Source of the DNA: Flavobacteriales bacterium | GTDB lineage: Bacteria > Bacteroidota > Bacteroidia > Flavobacteriales > Flavobacteriaceae | DNA length: 64,000 nucleotides | NCBI GenBank assembly: GCA_018335925.1 | Contig: JAGXRF010000018.1 | Location: forward strand, 156,643 to 220,642 | Direction of reading: 5' to 3' | Shown here: one piece after another, positions 8,703-17,379 of the stretch | Layout of the letters: each line of letters begins with the position of its first letter | How positions within the stretch are numbered: the first letter of the stretch is position 1 | Made by a program: the position numbers and the translations under genes | The notes under the pieces: model-generated | The model's database searches: none | The model's input: only the letters and a program-made list of their open reading frames with translations | What the model was told of the DNA's origin: nothing

Positions 8703-8726
8703 TTTTTAACCTTAAACTAATATAGA

Positions 8727-9584
8727 ATGGCTTGGTTTAAAAGAACAGAAAAAGGGATTCAAACCCCAACCGAAGAAAAAAAGGATGTGCCTAAAGGTTT
8801 GTGGTATAAAACTCCAACCGGTAAAATCATTGACCAAGATGAATTAGCAAGAAATTTATGGGTAAGTCCGGAAGATGATTTTCACGTTCGTATTGGCAGT
8901 AAAGAATATTTTCAAATTTTATTTGACAACAATGAGTTTAAGGAGTTAGACAAAAACATGACTTCTAAAGACCCGTTAAAATTTGTAGATACCAAGAAAT
9001 ATGGAGATCGATTAAAAGAAGCTACCGAAAAAACCGGATTAAAAGATGCCGTAAGAACTGCCGTAGGTAAATCAAAAGGAAGAGACATCGTAGTTTGTTG
9101 TATGGATTTTGCATTTATTGGAGGTTCGATGGGAGCAGTAGTTGGAGAAAAAATTGCTCGTGGGATTGATTATGCCATCAAAAATAAATTGCCCTTTATG
9201 ATGATTTCCAAATCGGGTGGTGCTCGTATGATGGAAGCAGCATATTCGTTGATGCAGTTGGCAAAAACTTCTGCCAAACTTGCTCAATTAGCAGATGCCA
9301 AATTACCTTATATCTCTCTTTGTACCGATCCAACTACAGGCGGTACTACGGCATCTTATGCCATGTTAGGAGATATCAACATCGCAGAACCAGGAGCATT
9401 GATAGGATTTGCCGGACCACGTGTGGTAAAAGACACCACAGGTAAAGATTTACCAGAAGGCTTCCAAACATCAGAGTTTGTATTAGAGCACGGATTCTTG
9501 GATTTTATTACCCACAGAAAAGAATTAAAAGACAAAGTCAACTTATATTTGGATTTAATTTTAAACCAAGAAATTAGAAACTAA
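8727..9584 (+). CDS. accD: Acetyl-CoA carboxylase carboxyltransferase subunit beta, zinc ribbon degenerate
   Basis: Transfers the carboxyl group from biotin to acetyl-CoA, with AccA, in the first committed step of fatty acid synthesis. The 285-residue protein has the crotonase-like core: [64 protein letters not shown] and [13 protein letters not shown]. The N-terminal zinc ribbon of E. coli AccD (four cysteines) aligns with WYKTPTGKI and [11 protein letters not shown], so all four ligands are replaced (Thr29, Thr31, Ser47, Asp50). The rest is intact, so I read this as a functional, zinc-free lineage variant and not as a pseudogene. Confidence 0.95.
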   Translation: MAWFKRTEKGIQTPTEEKKDVPKGLWYKTPTGKIIDQDELARNLWVSPEDDFHVRIGSKEYFQILFDNNEFKELDKNMTSKDPLKFVDTKKYGDRLKEATEKTGLKDAVRTAVGKSKGRDIVVCCMDFAFIGGSMGAVVGEKIARGIDYAIKNKLPFMMISKSGGARMMEAAYSLMQLAKTSAKLAQLADAKLPYISLCTDPTTGGTTASYAMLGDINIAEPGALIGFAGPRVVKDTTGKDLPEGFQTSEFVLEHGFLDFITHRKELKDKVNLYLDLILNQEIRN

Positions 9585-9585
9585 C

Positions 9586-9614
9586 AAAAATCCCGACTGA
9601 GGTCGGGATTTTTT
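9586..9614. terminator. Bidirectional terminator between accD and metK
   Basis: AAAAATCCCGAC and GTCGGGATTTTTT form a stem of about 12 bp around a TGAG-type tetraloop, with T-runs on both strands. It serves the converging accD (+) and metK (-). Confidence 0.9.
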
Positions 9615-9617
9615 AGT

Positions 9618-10892
9618 TTATAGTCCAAAAGCTTTTTGAATATCTTCTACTCGGTTTAGTTTTTCCCAAGTAAATAATTCAACTTCTACAACTTTGTCTT
9701 TTCCATCCGGGGATTTAAAAGTTTTGGTCACCACTTGTGGCTTTCTACCCATGTGTCCGTACGCAGCAGTTTCGCTGTAAATAGGTTTACGTAATTGCAA
9801 GCTTTGTTCAATGGCATAAGGACGTAAGTCAAATAATTGGGCCACTTTTGTAGCGATTTCGCTATCCGACAAACCGTTTTTTGCAGTACCATAAGTATTC
9901 ACAAAAATATTACAAGGTTTGGCAACCCCAATGGCATAACTAACTTGCACCAACACTTCGTCTGCAACTCCAGCAGCTACTAGGTTTTTGGCAATATGAC
10001 GAGTAGCATAAGCTGCACTTCTGTCCACTTTACTTGGATCTTTTCCCGAAAAAGCTCCACCACCATGTGCTCCTTTTCCACCGTAGGTATCAACAATAAT
10101 TTTTCTTCCGGTTAAACCGGTATCTCCATGCGGACCTCCAATAACAAACTTTCCGGTTGGATTGATGTGGTAAGTGATTTCATCGTGAAAATAAGGAGCA
10201 TATTGTGGGTATTTAGCAATAATTCTCGGAATTAAAATCTGAGTAATATCCTGATAAATTTTTGCCAACATTTTTTCTTCCTCATCAAAATCGTCGTGTT
10301 GGGTTGAAATGACAATCGAGTCGATTTTTATCGGTTGGTTTTGCTCATTATATTCTAAAGTTACTTGCGATTTGGCATCAGGTCTTAAGTAAGTGATTTC
10401 CTTATTTTCTCTTCTTAATGCAGCCAATTCTTGCAATAATTTGTGCGATAAATCTAAAGCCAAAGGCATGTAATCTTCCGTTTCTTTGCTGGCATAACCA
10501 AACATAATGCCTTGGTCACCTGCACCTTGTGCATTGGCTTTGGTTTCAAAATCTGCCTCATTTTTAATTCTGTCAACACCGCGATTGATGTCGTCTGATT
10601 GCTCATGAATAGCAGATAAAATACCACACGAATTGGCTTCAAACATATACTCGCTTTTGGTATAACCAATTTTTTTGATTACTTCTCTTGCAATGCTTTG
10701 TACATCCAAATAGGTGTTGGATTTAACTTCTCCAGCCAAAATAACCTGACCGGTAGTTACTAAGGTTTCACAAGCTACTTTGCTGCTTGGGTCAAAAGCT
10801 AAAAAATGATCGATTAATGCATCGCTAATTTGGTCTGCAATTTTGTCCGGATGTCCTTCGCTCACCGACTCCGATGTAAATAAATATGCCAT
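9618..10892 (-). CDS. metK: S-adenosylmethionine synthetase
   Basis: Makes SAM from methionine and ATP. The 424-residue protein has the family signatures: [21 protein letters not shown] at the N-terminus, [12 protein letters not shown], and [20 protein letters not shown] containing the P-loop-like motif. It is slightly longer than the E. coli enzyme because of insertions in the middle domain. It is transcribed divergently from metH. Its leader carries an apparent SAM-II riboswitch, which would let the product feed back on its own synthesis. Confidence 0.97.
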   Translation of the reverse strand: MAYLFTSESVSEGHPDKIADQISDALIDHFLAFDPSSKVACETLVTTGQVILAGEVKSNTYLDVQSIAREVIKKIGYTKSEYMFEANSCGILSAIHEQSDDINRGVDRIKNEADFETKANAQGAGDQGIMFGYASKETEDYMPLALDLSHKLLQELAALRRENKEITYLRPDAKSQVTLEYNEQNQPIKIDSIVISTQHDDFDEEEKMLAKIYQDITQILIPRIIAKYPQYAPYFHDEITYHINPTGKFVIGGPHGDTGLTGRKIIVDTYGGKGAHGGGAFSGKDPSKVDRSAAYATRHIAKNLVAAGVADEVLVQVSYAIGVAKPCNIFVNTYGTAKNGLSDSEIATKVAQLFDLRPYAIEQSLQLRKPIYSETAAYGHMGRKPQVVTKTFKSPDGKDKVVEVELFTWEKLNRVEDIQKAFGL

Positions 10893-10944
10893 AACAAATA
10901 TTTTTTAAATGTTTGGTCTGAAAAATCGGATAAAACTGACGTGC

Positions 10945-11016
10945 AAATGCTGTAGTGAAGAACACTGATTTAGCATTTTTTACAGAGGTTGCAAGCAGTC
11001 AAATTTTTCCTCTTAC
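10945..11016 (-). promoter_or_regulatory. SAM-II (SAM-alpha) riboswitch in the metK leader
   Basis: On the minus strand the leader contains AAGAGG (11014-11009), an A-rich loop with AATTTGACTGCTTGCAA, the pairing partner CCTCT (10988-10984), an A-run, and GCTAAA (10974-10969). This order matches the known SAM-II pseudoknot (P1, loop with UUUG, UUGCAA, 3' GCUAAA). Downstream, AAATGC (+ strand 10973-10978) can pair with GCATTT (+ 10945-10950) around an AGTG/CACT stem; this hairpin overlaps GCTAAA and would compete with the aptamer. The aptamer starts almost at the predicted transcription start. The class assignment is from memory of the consensus and was not searched. Confidence 0.78.
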
Positions 11017-11026
11017 TTAGACTTTG

Positions 11027-11034
11027 CAAATTTA
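11027..11034 (-). promoter_or_regulatory. -7 promoter element for metK
   Basis: On the minus strand TAAATTTG fits TAnnTTTG. Transcription would start near 11020, a few bases before the SAM-II aptamer. The AT-rich stretch from here to 11217 holds nothing else I recognise. Confidence 0.6.
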
Positions 11035-11217
11035 CGGATAAAATTTTCTTTTTTCCTAAAGGCTTGTGAATTTTTAGATACTAAGTTATTTTGACTACAA
11101 AAAATCACTTTTATAGATTTTTGTTCTTATAAAGAATCAAAAAATAGAAAAAAAATATTAAAAAAAATCAAAATTAAATAAATTTCAGTGGATATTATCG
11201 GAATTTTAAAATTCGAT

Positions 11218-11225
11218 TATCTTTG
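11218..11225 (+). promoter_or_regulatory. -7 promoter element for the metH operon
   Basis: TATCTTTG fits TAnnTTTG; transcription would start near 11231, about 18 bases before the SAM-I aptamer. Confidence 0.6.
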
Positions 11226-11248
11226 CACAGTTCTTACAAATCTTGTTG

Positions 11249-11358
11249 GTTATCACGAAAGCTGGAGGGAATAGACCCTATGAAAGCTTAGCAACCTCTT
11301 CTGTAAAAAAGAAAAAGGTGCTACGTTCTATCTCGTTTTATTCGCGAGAACAGATAAC
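11249..11358 (+). promoter_or_regulatory. SAM-I (S-box) riboswitch in the metH leader
   Basis: The closing stem is GTTATC (11249-11254) with GATAAC (11353-11358). Inside lie the conserved S-box blocks in order: ATCACGAAAGC, TGGAGGGA, GACCCTATGAAAGC, TTAGCAACCTC and AAGGTGCTA, then a local TCTCG/CGAGA hairpin as P4. These match the SAM-I consensus closely. It precedes the split metH and metF genes, which SAM would be expected to repress. Confidence 0.92.
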
Positions 11359-11365
11359 ATATTTC

Positions 11366-11407
11366 CTCATTTCTGGATTACCAACTACTAAAAACCACAG
11401 AAATGAG
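11366..11407 (+). promoter_or_regulatory. Start-codon-sequestering hairpin (riboswitch expression platform)
   Basis: CTCATTTCTG (11366-11375) is perfectly complementary to CAGAAATGAG (11398-11407), which contains the metH ATG at 11403-11405. The 10-bp stem has a 22-base loop. It lies 8 bases after the SAM-I aptamer, so it probably works as the translational expression platform. No T-run follows, so it does not look like an intrinsic terminator. The linkage between aptamer state and hairpin is inferred. Confidence 0.6.
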
Positions 11408-12395
11408 TTTGCTTAAAGAAGCCTTACAACATAGAATTTTAGTTTTAGATGGTGCCATGGGTACCATGTTGCAACGATATCAATTTTCAGAAGAAGATTT
11501 TAGAGGAGAGATTTTCAAAGATTTTCCTCATCCATTAAAAGGCAACAACGATTTGCTTTCTATCACCCAACCCGAAGCCGTAAAATCGGTACATCGAGCT
11601 TATTTAGAAGCTGGAGCAGACATCATTGAAACCAATACATTTTCCTCCACTACCATCGGAATGGCTGATTATCATTTGGAAGATTGGGTGTATCAACTCA
11701 ACTTTCAAGCAGCAAAAATAGCCAAAGAAGTTTGTGCGGAATTTACCGACAAACCTCGATTTGTAGCGGGTTCCATCGGGCCTACCAATCGAACCGCTTC
11801 CATGAGTCCCGATGTGAATGACCCTGGATTTAGAGCAGTTACTTTTGACGATTTAAGAATTGCCTACAAACAACAAGTAGAAGCTTTGATAGATGGTGGA
11901 TGTGATGTGTTGTTGGTAGAAACCATCTTTGATACCTTAAATGCCAAAGCAGCATTATTTGCCATTGAAGAAGTAAAAGAAGAAAGAAAACTCGATATTC
12001 CTATCATGGTTTCCGGAACCATAACCGATGCATCAGGCAGAACTTTATCCGGACAAACCGTAGAAGCTTTTCTGATTTCTATCTCACATATCCCTTTGTT
12101 AAGTATCGGTTTTAATTGTGCTTTAGGAGCTGATCAGTTAAAACCTTATTTAAAGCGATTAGGAAGCATGTCTTCCTTGAGCATTTCTGCACATCCAAAT
12201 GCTGGTTTGCCAAACGCTTTCGGGCAATACGATCAAACTCCAGAGGAAATGCAAGCTCTAATAAAAGAATATTTGAATGAAAATTTGGTTAATATCATTG
12301 GTGGGTGTTGTGGTACCACTCCGGAGCATATTAAGTTAATTGCAGAAGTGGCCTCTGATTATCAACCCCGAATCGCTGAAGCTCTATGGTTATGA
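11403..12395 (+). CDS. metH: Methionine synthase, homocysteine-binding half (MetH N-terminal module)
   Basis: A 330-residue homocysteine S-methyltransferase domain that corresponds to the first module of MetH. Zinc and substrate residues are visible: [10 protein letters not shown] (Cys239) and [11 protein letters not shown] (Cys302, Cys303). [11 protein letters not shown] at residue 14 and [11 protein letters not shown] at residue 73 are also typical. The remaining MetH modules are encoded by the next gene, which overlaps it by ATGA at 12392-12395. This two-gene split is normal in flavobacteria and is not a frameshift. Its ATG lies inside a hairpin downstream of the SAM-I riboswitch. Confidence 0.95.
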   Translation: MSLLKEALQHRILVLDGAMGTMLQRYQFSEEDFRGEIFKDFPHPLKGNNDLLSITQPEAVKSVHRAYLEAGADIIETNTFSSTTIGMADYHLEDWVYQLNFQAAKIAKEVCAEFTDKPRFVAGSIGPTNRTASMSPDVNDPGFRAVTFDDLRIAYKQQVEALIDGGCDVLLVETIFDTLNAKAALFAIEEVKEERKLDIPIMVSGTITDASGRTLSGQTVEAFLISISHIPLLSIGFNCALGADQLKPYLKRLGSMSSLSISAHPNAGLPNAFGQYDQTPEEMQALIKEYLNENLVNIIGGCCGTTPEHIKLIAEVASDYQPRIAEALWL

Positions 12396-15085
12396 ATATA
12401 CAAGAGAAGAGATATTTAAAATTGTCGGGTCTCGAACCTTTAGTGATTACTCCTGAAACCAATTTTGTCAATGTAGGAGAAAGAACCAACGTGACAGGTT
12501 CCCGAAAATTTCTTCGTTTAATTAAAGAAGAAAAGTACGAAGAGGCTGTCGAAATTGCTCGTGCTCAAGTAGAAGGTGGAGCCCAAATCATCGATGTGAA
12601 CATGGATGAAGGGATGTTAGATGGGGTATATGCGATGACCAAATTCCTAAATTTAATTGCTGCGGAACCTGATATTGCTCGAGTTCCGGTGATGATTGAC
12701 AGCTCTAAATGGGAAATTATCGAAGCCGGTTTAAAAGTTATTCAAGGAAAAGGAGTGGTAAACTCAATTTCGTTAAAAGAAGGAGAGGTAGCTTTTACTC
12801 GTCAAGCCAAACTCATAAAACGATATGGTGCTGCGGTGATTGTGATGGCTTTTGATGAGGTTGGTCAGGCAGATACTTATGAAAGACGTATCGAAATTTG
12901 CAAAAGAAGCTACGAAATTTTAGTAAATCAAGTTGGTTTTCCGGTAGAAGACATCATTTTCGATCCTAATATTTTTCCGGTTGCCACCGGAATGGAAGAG
13001 CACAAATTAAACGCTTTGGATTTTTTTAGAGCTACCAAATGGATCCGAGAAAACTTACCGTATGCACATGTTTCGGGTGGAGTGAGTAATGTGTCGTTTT
13101 CTTTTAGAGGAAATGACAAAGTGCGTGAAGCCATGCATTCTGCATTTTTATACCATGCCATCAAACACGGCATGACGATGGGAATTGTAAACCCGGAAAT
13201 GCTTGAAATTTATGACGAAATAGACCCCGTTTTGTTGGAGCATGTAGAAGATGTGTTGTTAAACCGAAGAGAAGATGCTACAGAAAGATTGTTGGATTTT
13301 GCAGAATCATTTAAAAATCAAAACTCCCCTCTCCTTCGGAGAGGAGCAGGGGGTGATGTAGAATGGAGAAATGGCACCATTCAAGAACGATTGACCTATT
13401 CCTTAGTGAAAGGTATAGATGAATTCATTGAAAAAGATGTAGAGGAAGCTAGATTACATGCTGCAAAACCCATCGAAGTTATCGAAGTAAATTTAATGGC
13501 TGGGATGAATGTGGTAGGAGATTTATTTGGTTCAGGTAAAATGTTTTTACCGCAAGTAGTCAAGTCAGCTCGCGTAATGAAAAAAGCGGTGGCTTATCTT
13601 CAACCATTTATTTTGGCAGAAAAACAAGGTTTTTCTGCAAATGCTGGTCGCATTCTCATGGCAACCGTTAAAGGAGATGTACATGACATAGGCAAGAACA
13701 TTGTTTCGGTGGTATTGGCTTGTAATAATTATGAAATCATTGATTTAGGCGTGATGGTGCCACCAGAAAAAATCATTGAAACTGCCATCAAAGAAAACGT
13801 CGATATCATTGGGTTGAGTGGGTTAATTACCCCATCGTTAGATGAAATGGTTTATTTGGCTAAGGAAATGGACAAATTAAACATCCAAATTCCGATAATG
13901 ATAGGTGGTGCCACTACTTCTCGAGCACATACTGCAGTAAAAATTGCTCCACAATACCAAGGAACGGTGGTTCATGTAAACGATGCTTCTAGAGCAGTAA
14001 CTGTGGCAACCAATTTGTTGCAACCCGACACCAAAACAACCTATGCTAAAACCATTAGAGAAGAATATGATGCTTTGCGAGAAGGTTATTTAAACCGAAG
14101 CAGAGAAAAGAATTTAATTTCTTTGGAAGAAGCCCGGAAAAATAAATTGCAAATAGATTGGAATAATTACCATCCGGTAAAGCCCAATTTTATCGGAATT
14201 AAAAAGATAGAAGTTGAAATATCTGAATTAGTAGATTTTATCGATTGGACTCCTTTTTTTCAGTCGTGGGAATTGTTTGGAAAATACCCTACTATACTTA
14301 CCGATGAAGTAGTAGGGGAGCAAGCCACCAATTTGTTTGAAGATGCCCAAAAAATGTTGCATCAAATGATCAATGAAAATTGGTTAACAGCCAAGGGAAT
14401 TTTAGGGATTTTTCCTGCAAATGCTGAAAATGATGACATCACACTTTTTCCAACAACCAACAACCAACCACCAACCACTTTTTTGTGTTTAAGGCAACAA
14501 TTCCAAAAAACCAAAGATTATCCAAACTTAGCTCTTTCTGATTTCATTGCTCCAAAAGAAACCGGTATTCAAGATTATATAGGTTGTTTTTGTGTAACCA
14601 CCGGTTTTGGAGTGGATGAAAAAGCATCAGAATTTGAAATACAATTAGACGATTATAATGCAATTTTGGTCAAAGCTATTGGGGATAGGTTGGCAGAGGC
14701 ATTTGCGGAATATCTCCATTTAAAAGTTAGAAAAGAAATTTGGGGATATGCTTCTGAGGAAGCTTTGAGTAATGAAGCTTTAATCAAAGAAGAGTACAAA
14801 GGCATACGTCCAGCTCCAGGGTATCCTGCCTGTCCGGACCATTTGGAAAAAGTTACTATTTGGAATGTATTGCAAGTAGAACAAGAAATAGGCGTAAAGT
14901 TAACCGAAAGTATGGCCATGTGGCCAGCTTCATCGGTTTCGGGATACTATTTTGCCCATCCGGAAAGCAAATATTTTGGTTTAGGAAAAATTCAAAAAGA
15001 CCAAGTAGAGGATTATGCCAAACGAAGAGGAATATCTGTGGAAGAAGCCAAGAAATGGTTGGGTAGTGTTTTGGTTGATAGTTGA
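12392..15085 (+). CDS. metH: Methionine synthase, folate/cobalamin/activation modules (MetH C-terminal part)
   Basis: Carries the methyl-tetrahydrofolate, cobalamin and SAM-dependent reactivation modules of B12-dependent methionine synthase. In order: the pterin-binding domain ([28 protein letters not shown]) at residues 15-290; the B12 cap and Rossmann domain with the cobalt-ligand histidine in [11 protein letters not shown] (about residue 431) at 330-560; and the activation domain ending in [14 protein letters not shown] and [17 protein letters not shown] chose ATG 12392 because it overlaps the previous stop as ATGA; ATG 12386 is the alternative. Two odd insertions look like translated intergenic repeats: [13 protein letters not shown] near residue 312 and TTNNQPPTT near residue 690. 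Confidence 0.95.
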   Translation: MNIQEKRYLKLSGLEPLVITPETNFVNVGERTNVTGSRKFLRLIKEEKYEEAVEIARAQVEGGAQIIDVNMDEGMLDGVYAMTKFLNLIAAEPDIARVPVMIDSSKWEIIEAGLKVIQGKGVVNSISLKEGEVAFTRQAKLIKRYGAAVIVMAFDEVGQADTYERRIEICKRSYEILVNQVGFPVEDIIFDPNIFPVATGMEEHKLNALDFFRATKWIRENLPYAHVSGGVSNVSFSFRGNDKVREAMHSAFLYHAIKHGMTMGIVNPEMLEIYDEIDPVLLEHVEDVLLNRREDATERLLDFAESFKNQNSPLLRRGAGGDVEWRNGTIQERLTYSLVKGIDEFIEKDVEEARLHAAKPIEVIEVNLMAGMNVVGDLFGSGKMFLPQVVKSARVMKKAVAYLQPFILAEKQGFSANAGRILMATVKGDVHDIGKNIVSVVLACNNYEIIDLGVMVPPEKIIETAIKENVDIIGLSGLITPSLDEMVYLAKEMDKLNIQIPIMIGGATTSRAHTAVKIAPQYQGTVVHVNDASRAVTVATNLLQPDTKTTYAKTIREEYDALREGYLNRSREKNLISLEEARKNKLQIDWNNYHPVKPNFIGIKKIEVEISELVDFIDWTPFFQSWELFGKYPTILTDEVVGEQATNLFEDAQKMLHQMINENWLTAKGILGIFPANAENDDITLFPTTNNQPPTTFLCLRQQFQKTKDYPNLALSDFIAPKETGIQDYIGCFCVTTGFGVDEKASEFEIQLDDYNAILVKAIGDRLAEAFAEYLHLKVRKEIWGYASEEALSNEALIKEEYKGIRPAPGYPACPDHLEKVTIWNVLQVEQEIGVKLTESMAMWPASSVSGYYFAHPESKYFGLGKIQKDQVEDYAKRRGISVEEAKKWLGSVLVDS
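13324..13357 (+). repeat. Palindromic repeat inserted in frame within metH
   Basis: The stretch is C-rich then G-rich: CCCCTCTCC, TTC, GGAGAGG, then AGCAGGGGG, forming a CTCTCC/GGAGAG stem extended by CCC/GGG. It encodes [11 protein letters not shown] in the variable linker between the folate and B12-cap modules. It differs sharply in composition from the AT-rich gene around it. Confidence 0.7.
14450..14480 (+). repeat. CCAACAACCAAC-type repeat translated inside metH
   Basis: A CCAAC/CAACC-type low-complexity stretch encodes TTNNQPPTT in the activation domain, between [12 protein letters not shown] and LCLRQQF. The same motif class fills the metH-metF gap about 0.65 kb downstream. Confidence 0.6.
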
Positions 15086-15179
15086 TAGTTGTTGGTTTTC
15101 AGACAAACCATACATTAACCAACAACCAACAACCATTAACCATTAACCATTAACCATCAACCATTAACTATCAACTCTA
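15073..15179 (+). repeat. Tandem/inverted repeat region between metH and metF
   Basis: The metH end and gap read GGTTGATAGTTGATAGTTG, TTGGTTTTC on the left. On the right there is AACCAACAACCAACAACC, then about five units of a TTAACCA heptamer, then AACTATCAACTC just before the metF ATG. Left and right are imperfect inverted copies, so the RNA could fold into a long hairpin. The last metH codons lie inside the left arm. Confidence 0.7.
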
Positions 15180-16136
15180 ATGAAAATAACCGAACACATC
15201 CAAAAAGCCAACGGAAAATGCTTGTTTTCGTTTGAAATTTTACCTCCATTAAAAGGGCAAAACATCCAATGTATTTTTGATGCCATAGACCCATTAATGG
15301 AGTTTCAACCTCCTTTTATTGATGTGACTTATCACAGAGAAGAATACGAGTTTAAAGAACTTGAAAACGGACTTTTGCAAAAAAAGGTAGTAAAAAAACG
15401 ACCCGGTACGGTTGGTATTTGTGCTGCCATTCAAAGCAAATACGAAGTAGATGCCGTGCCTCATGTATTGTGTGGAGGTTTCACGAAAGAGGACACGGAA
15501 AATTTACTAATTGATTTAGATTTTTTAGGAATAGACAATGTAGTTGCTTTGCGAGGAGATGCTTTGAAAAACGAAATTTATTTTAAGCCCGAAAAAGAAG
15601 GCAATGCGTATGCATCGGAATTGGTAAGCCAAATCAGTAATTTGAACCAAGGAATTTATTTAGACGAAGATTTAAAAAATACTTCCAAAACCGATTTTTG
15701 TATTGGAGTAGCTGCTTATCCGGAAAAACATTTAGAAGCCCCAAGTTTGGATAGCGATATCCACTTTTTAAAACAAAAAATTAAAAATGGAGCCGATTAT
15801 ATCATCACCCAAATGTTTTTTGACAACCAAAAGTATTTTGATTTTGTTGCCAAATGTCGTCAAGCCGGAATTACCGTACCAATTATTCCAGGATTAAAAC
15901 CCATTACCACCAAAAAGCAACTCAACCTGATTCCGCATCGTTTTTTTGTACAACTACCAGATGAGTTGATCATGCAAGTAGTAAAAGCAACAAACAACGA
16001 TGTCGTAAAAGAAGTGGGCATTGCTTGGTGCATCCAACAAAGTAAAGAGTTGGTTGCAGCTGGTGTTCCGGTGTTGCATTACTACTCTATGGGAAAATCA
16101 GAAACCATTCAGCGAATTGCTAAAGAGGTGTTTTAA
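15180..16136 (+). CDS. metF: Methylenetetrahydrofolate reductase
   Basis: Reduces methylene-tetrahydrofolate to methyl-tetrahydrofolate, the methyl donor for MetH. The 318-residue FAD-dependent TIM barrel shows FSFEILPPLKG, PPFIDVTYHREE, VPHVLCGGFTKED, VVALRGDAL and the FAD/folate region GADYIITQMFFDNQKYFDFVAKCR. It is the last gene of the riboswitch-controlled methionine operon. Its final bases (GTGTTTTAA) lie in the left copy of the 138-bp duplication that flanks the fic gene. Confidence 0.96.
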   Translation: MKITEHIQKANGKCLFSFEILPPLKGQNIQCIFDAIDPLMEFQPPFIDVTYHREEYEFKELENGLLQKKVVKKRPGTVGICAAIQSKYEVDAVPHVLCGGFTKEDTENLLIDLDFLGIDNVVALRGDALKNEIYFKPEKEGNAYASELVSQISNLNQGIYLDEDLKNTSKTDFCIGVAAYPEKHLEAPSLDSDIHFLKQKIKNGADYIITQMFFDNQKYFDFVAKCRQAGITVPIIPGLKPITTKKQLNLIPHRFFVQLPDELIMQVVKATNNDVVKEVGIAWCIQQSKELVAAGVPVLHYYSMGKSETIQRIAKEVF

Positions 16137-16265
16137 TTCAAAAACGGATGATACCATTTTGCATCTACATAAATAAAATTACCGGATAAAGTTTCTAAAA
16201 ATGCAGTTACTGCTTGTATTTCTTGTGGAGTTAGTTGTAGTTGTTGCCCAACACCTCCCGGTTTT
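16128..16265. repeat. 138-bp direct repeat, left copy (metF end plus peroxidase 3' end)
   Basis: Bases 16128-16265 match 17547-17684 at a constant offset of 1,419 with no indels. I count two mismatches, both close to the stop codon of the peroxidase reading frame. The repeat starts within the metF stop region and ends inside the peroxidase coding sequence. Confidence 0.95.
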
Positions 16266-16342
16266 GCAAAATACCTTTTTAGAAGTTTAATGTTTTCAAT
16301 ACTTGTAGTGCTATTTATTTTGGTAAATATCAATGTTACCAT
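16133..16342 (-). pseudogene. Truncated 3' fragment of cytochrome c peroxidase, fused to a short fic-coupled ORF
   Basis: The ORF starts at an ATG that overlaps the fic stop (ATGGTAA). It runs about 26 unrelated residues and then continues in frame as KPGGVGQQLQLTPQEIQA to the end, the same 43 or so residues as the intact peroxidase gene at 17.6 kb, apart from WYHPFLN in place of WSNPFLN. It lacks both haem-binding CxxCH motifs, so it cannot be a peroxidase. It is a by-product of the duplication. Confidence 0.85.
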
Positions 16343-17376
16343 ATCGTGTAACTTACATTCCGACCATTTCCTTGCTTTTCAATTAGTTCTTTTTTAACTA
16401 ACTCCGATAGAATTCTTTTTACAGTTGGTGCCGGTATTGCCAATTTGTCTGAAATTTCACCAGACTGGATGTTCGGACGGTTTTGAATAATGGTATAAAT
16501 TGATTTTTCTTTAAATGAAAGTTGTGTTTCTAAACCACTTTTTTGCAGTTTTATCATTAATTGCGATTGGATATTTGATAAGCAATTCAAAAAAAATAGA
16601 ATCCATTCTGTCACATCTTCGTTTGGTCGTTGTGCCTGACAACTTCTAAGCACCTGATAATATTCGTTTTTTCGATTTTCTATTTCGTGTTCAAAACTCA
16701 CGTATTGTATCCAATTATATCCGTTTTTGAGTAGTAAAAGCGTTGAAAGCAAACGACTTATTCTACCGTTTCCGTCTTGAAAAGGGTGAACGCTCAAAAA
16801 GTCATATACAAAAGATGCTACTTTGATTAACGTGTGAACTTCCGATTCTGAATTATACCAATGGATTAACTGTCTCATAGCTTCTTCAGTTGCAAATCCC
16901 GCTTCGGTGGTTTGGAAAACAATTTGTTTTGTTCCGTCAGGAAATGTTGCTTCCACTGCGTTGCTATGCATTTTATAATTGCCTTTATGCCATTGGTCTT
17001 TGGCACTGTATTTCATCAAACTATTGTGTAAACTTTTGATATGGCTTTCTGAAACGATGATACTTTTATAAGATTCCGAAATCAAATCTAATACTTCAAA
17101 ATATCCGACTACTTCCTGAGAATCTCTATCAGTAAGCTTAGTAATGTCAATTTCTTGAAGTAGTACGTCAACTTCTTCATCGCTCATTTTGTTGCCTTCA
17201 ATACGATTTGAAGCCCCTACGCTTCGAACGGTTGCAATAGTTTTTAATTCTTTAAGGCTTTGTTTTTCTTTACGTTCAATAGCTGTCCAATTTGCATCAA
17301 AACGGTCTATTTTACTAATTAAGTTAATCAGTTTCCAGTCAATATTCAATTTAAAATTGTATACTATGTTGCTCAT
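16336..17376 (-). CDS. Fic family protein with C-terminal winged helix-turn-helix
   Basis: A 346-residue Fic (AMP-transferase) protein. The catalytic motif HPFQDGNGRISR is complete at about residues 195-206. An N-terminal inhibitory motif SNRIEGN (about residues 56-62) makes it a class II, self-inhibited Fic. The C-terminal 60 residues form a winged helix (IQSGEISDKLAIPAPTVKRILSELVKKELIEKQGNGR), which suggests DNA binding and self-regulation. Its target is unknown. The gene is isolated between direct repeats of the neighbouring peroxidase gene and is likely a recent insertion. Upstream lies an array of GATAC motifs at 10-bp spacing. Confidence 0.93.
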   Translation of the reverse strand: MSNIVYNFKLNIDWKLINLISKIDRFDANWTAIERKEKQSLKELKTIATVRSVGASNRIEGNKMSDEEVDVLLQEIDITKLTDRDSQEVVGYFEVLDLISESYKSIIVSESHIKSLHNSLMKYSAKDQWHKGNYKMHSNAVEATFPDGTKQIVFQTTEAGFATEEAMRQLIHWYNSESEVHTLIKVASFVYDFLSVHPFQDGNGRISRLLSTLLLLKNGYNWIQYVSFEHEIENRKNEYYQVLRSCQAQRPNEDVTEWILFFLNCLSNIQSQLMIKLQKSGLETQLSFKEKSIYTIIQNRPNIQSGEISDKLAIPAPTVKRILSELVKKELIEKQGNGRNVSYTIW

Positions 17377-17379
17377 TTC

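Noticed and set aside
11403..15085. metH appears broken into two reading frames.
   Set aside because: The split falls between modules, the genes overlap by ATGA, and this arrangement is normal in flavobacteria. It is not a frameshift.
15121..15179. Tandem heptamers resembling a tiny CRISPR or minisatellite.
   Set aside because: Units are 7 bases without spacers, and there are no cas genes. No CRISPR array is present in the window.
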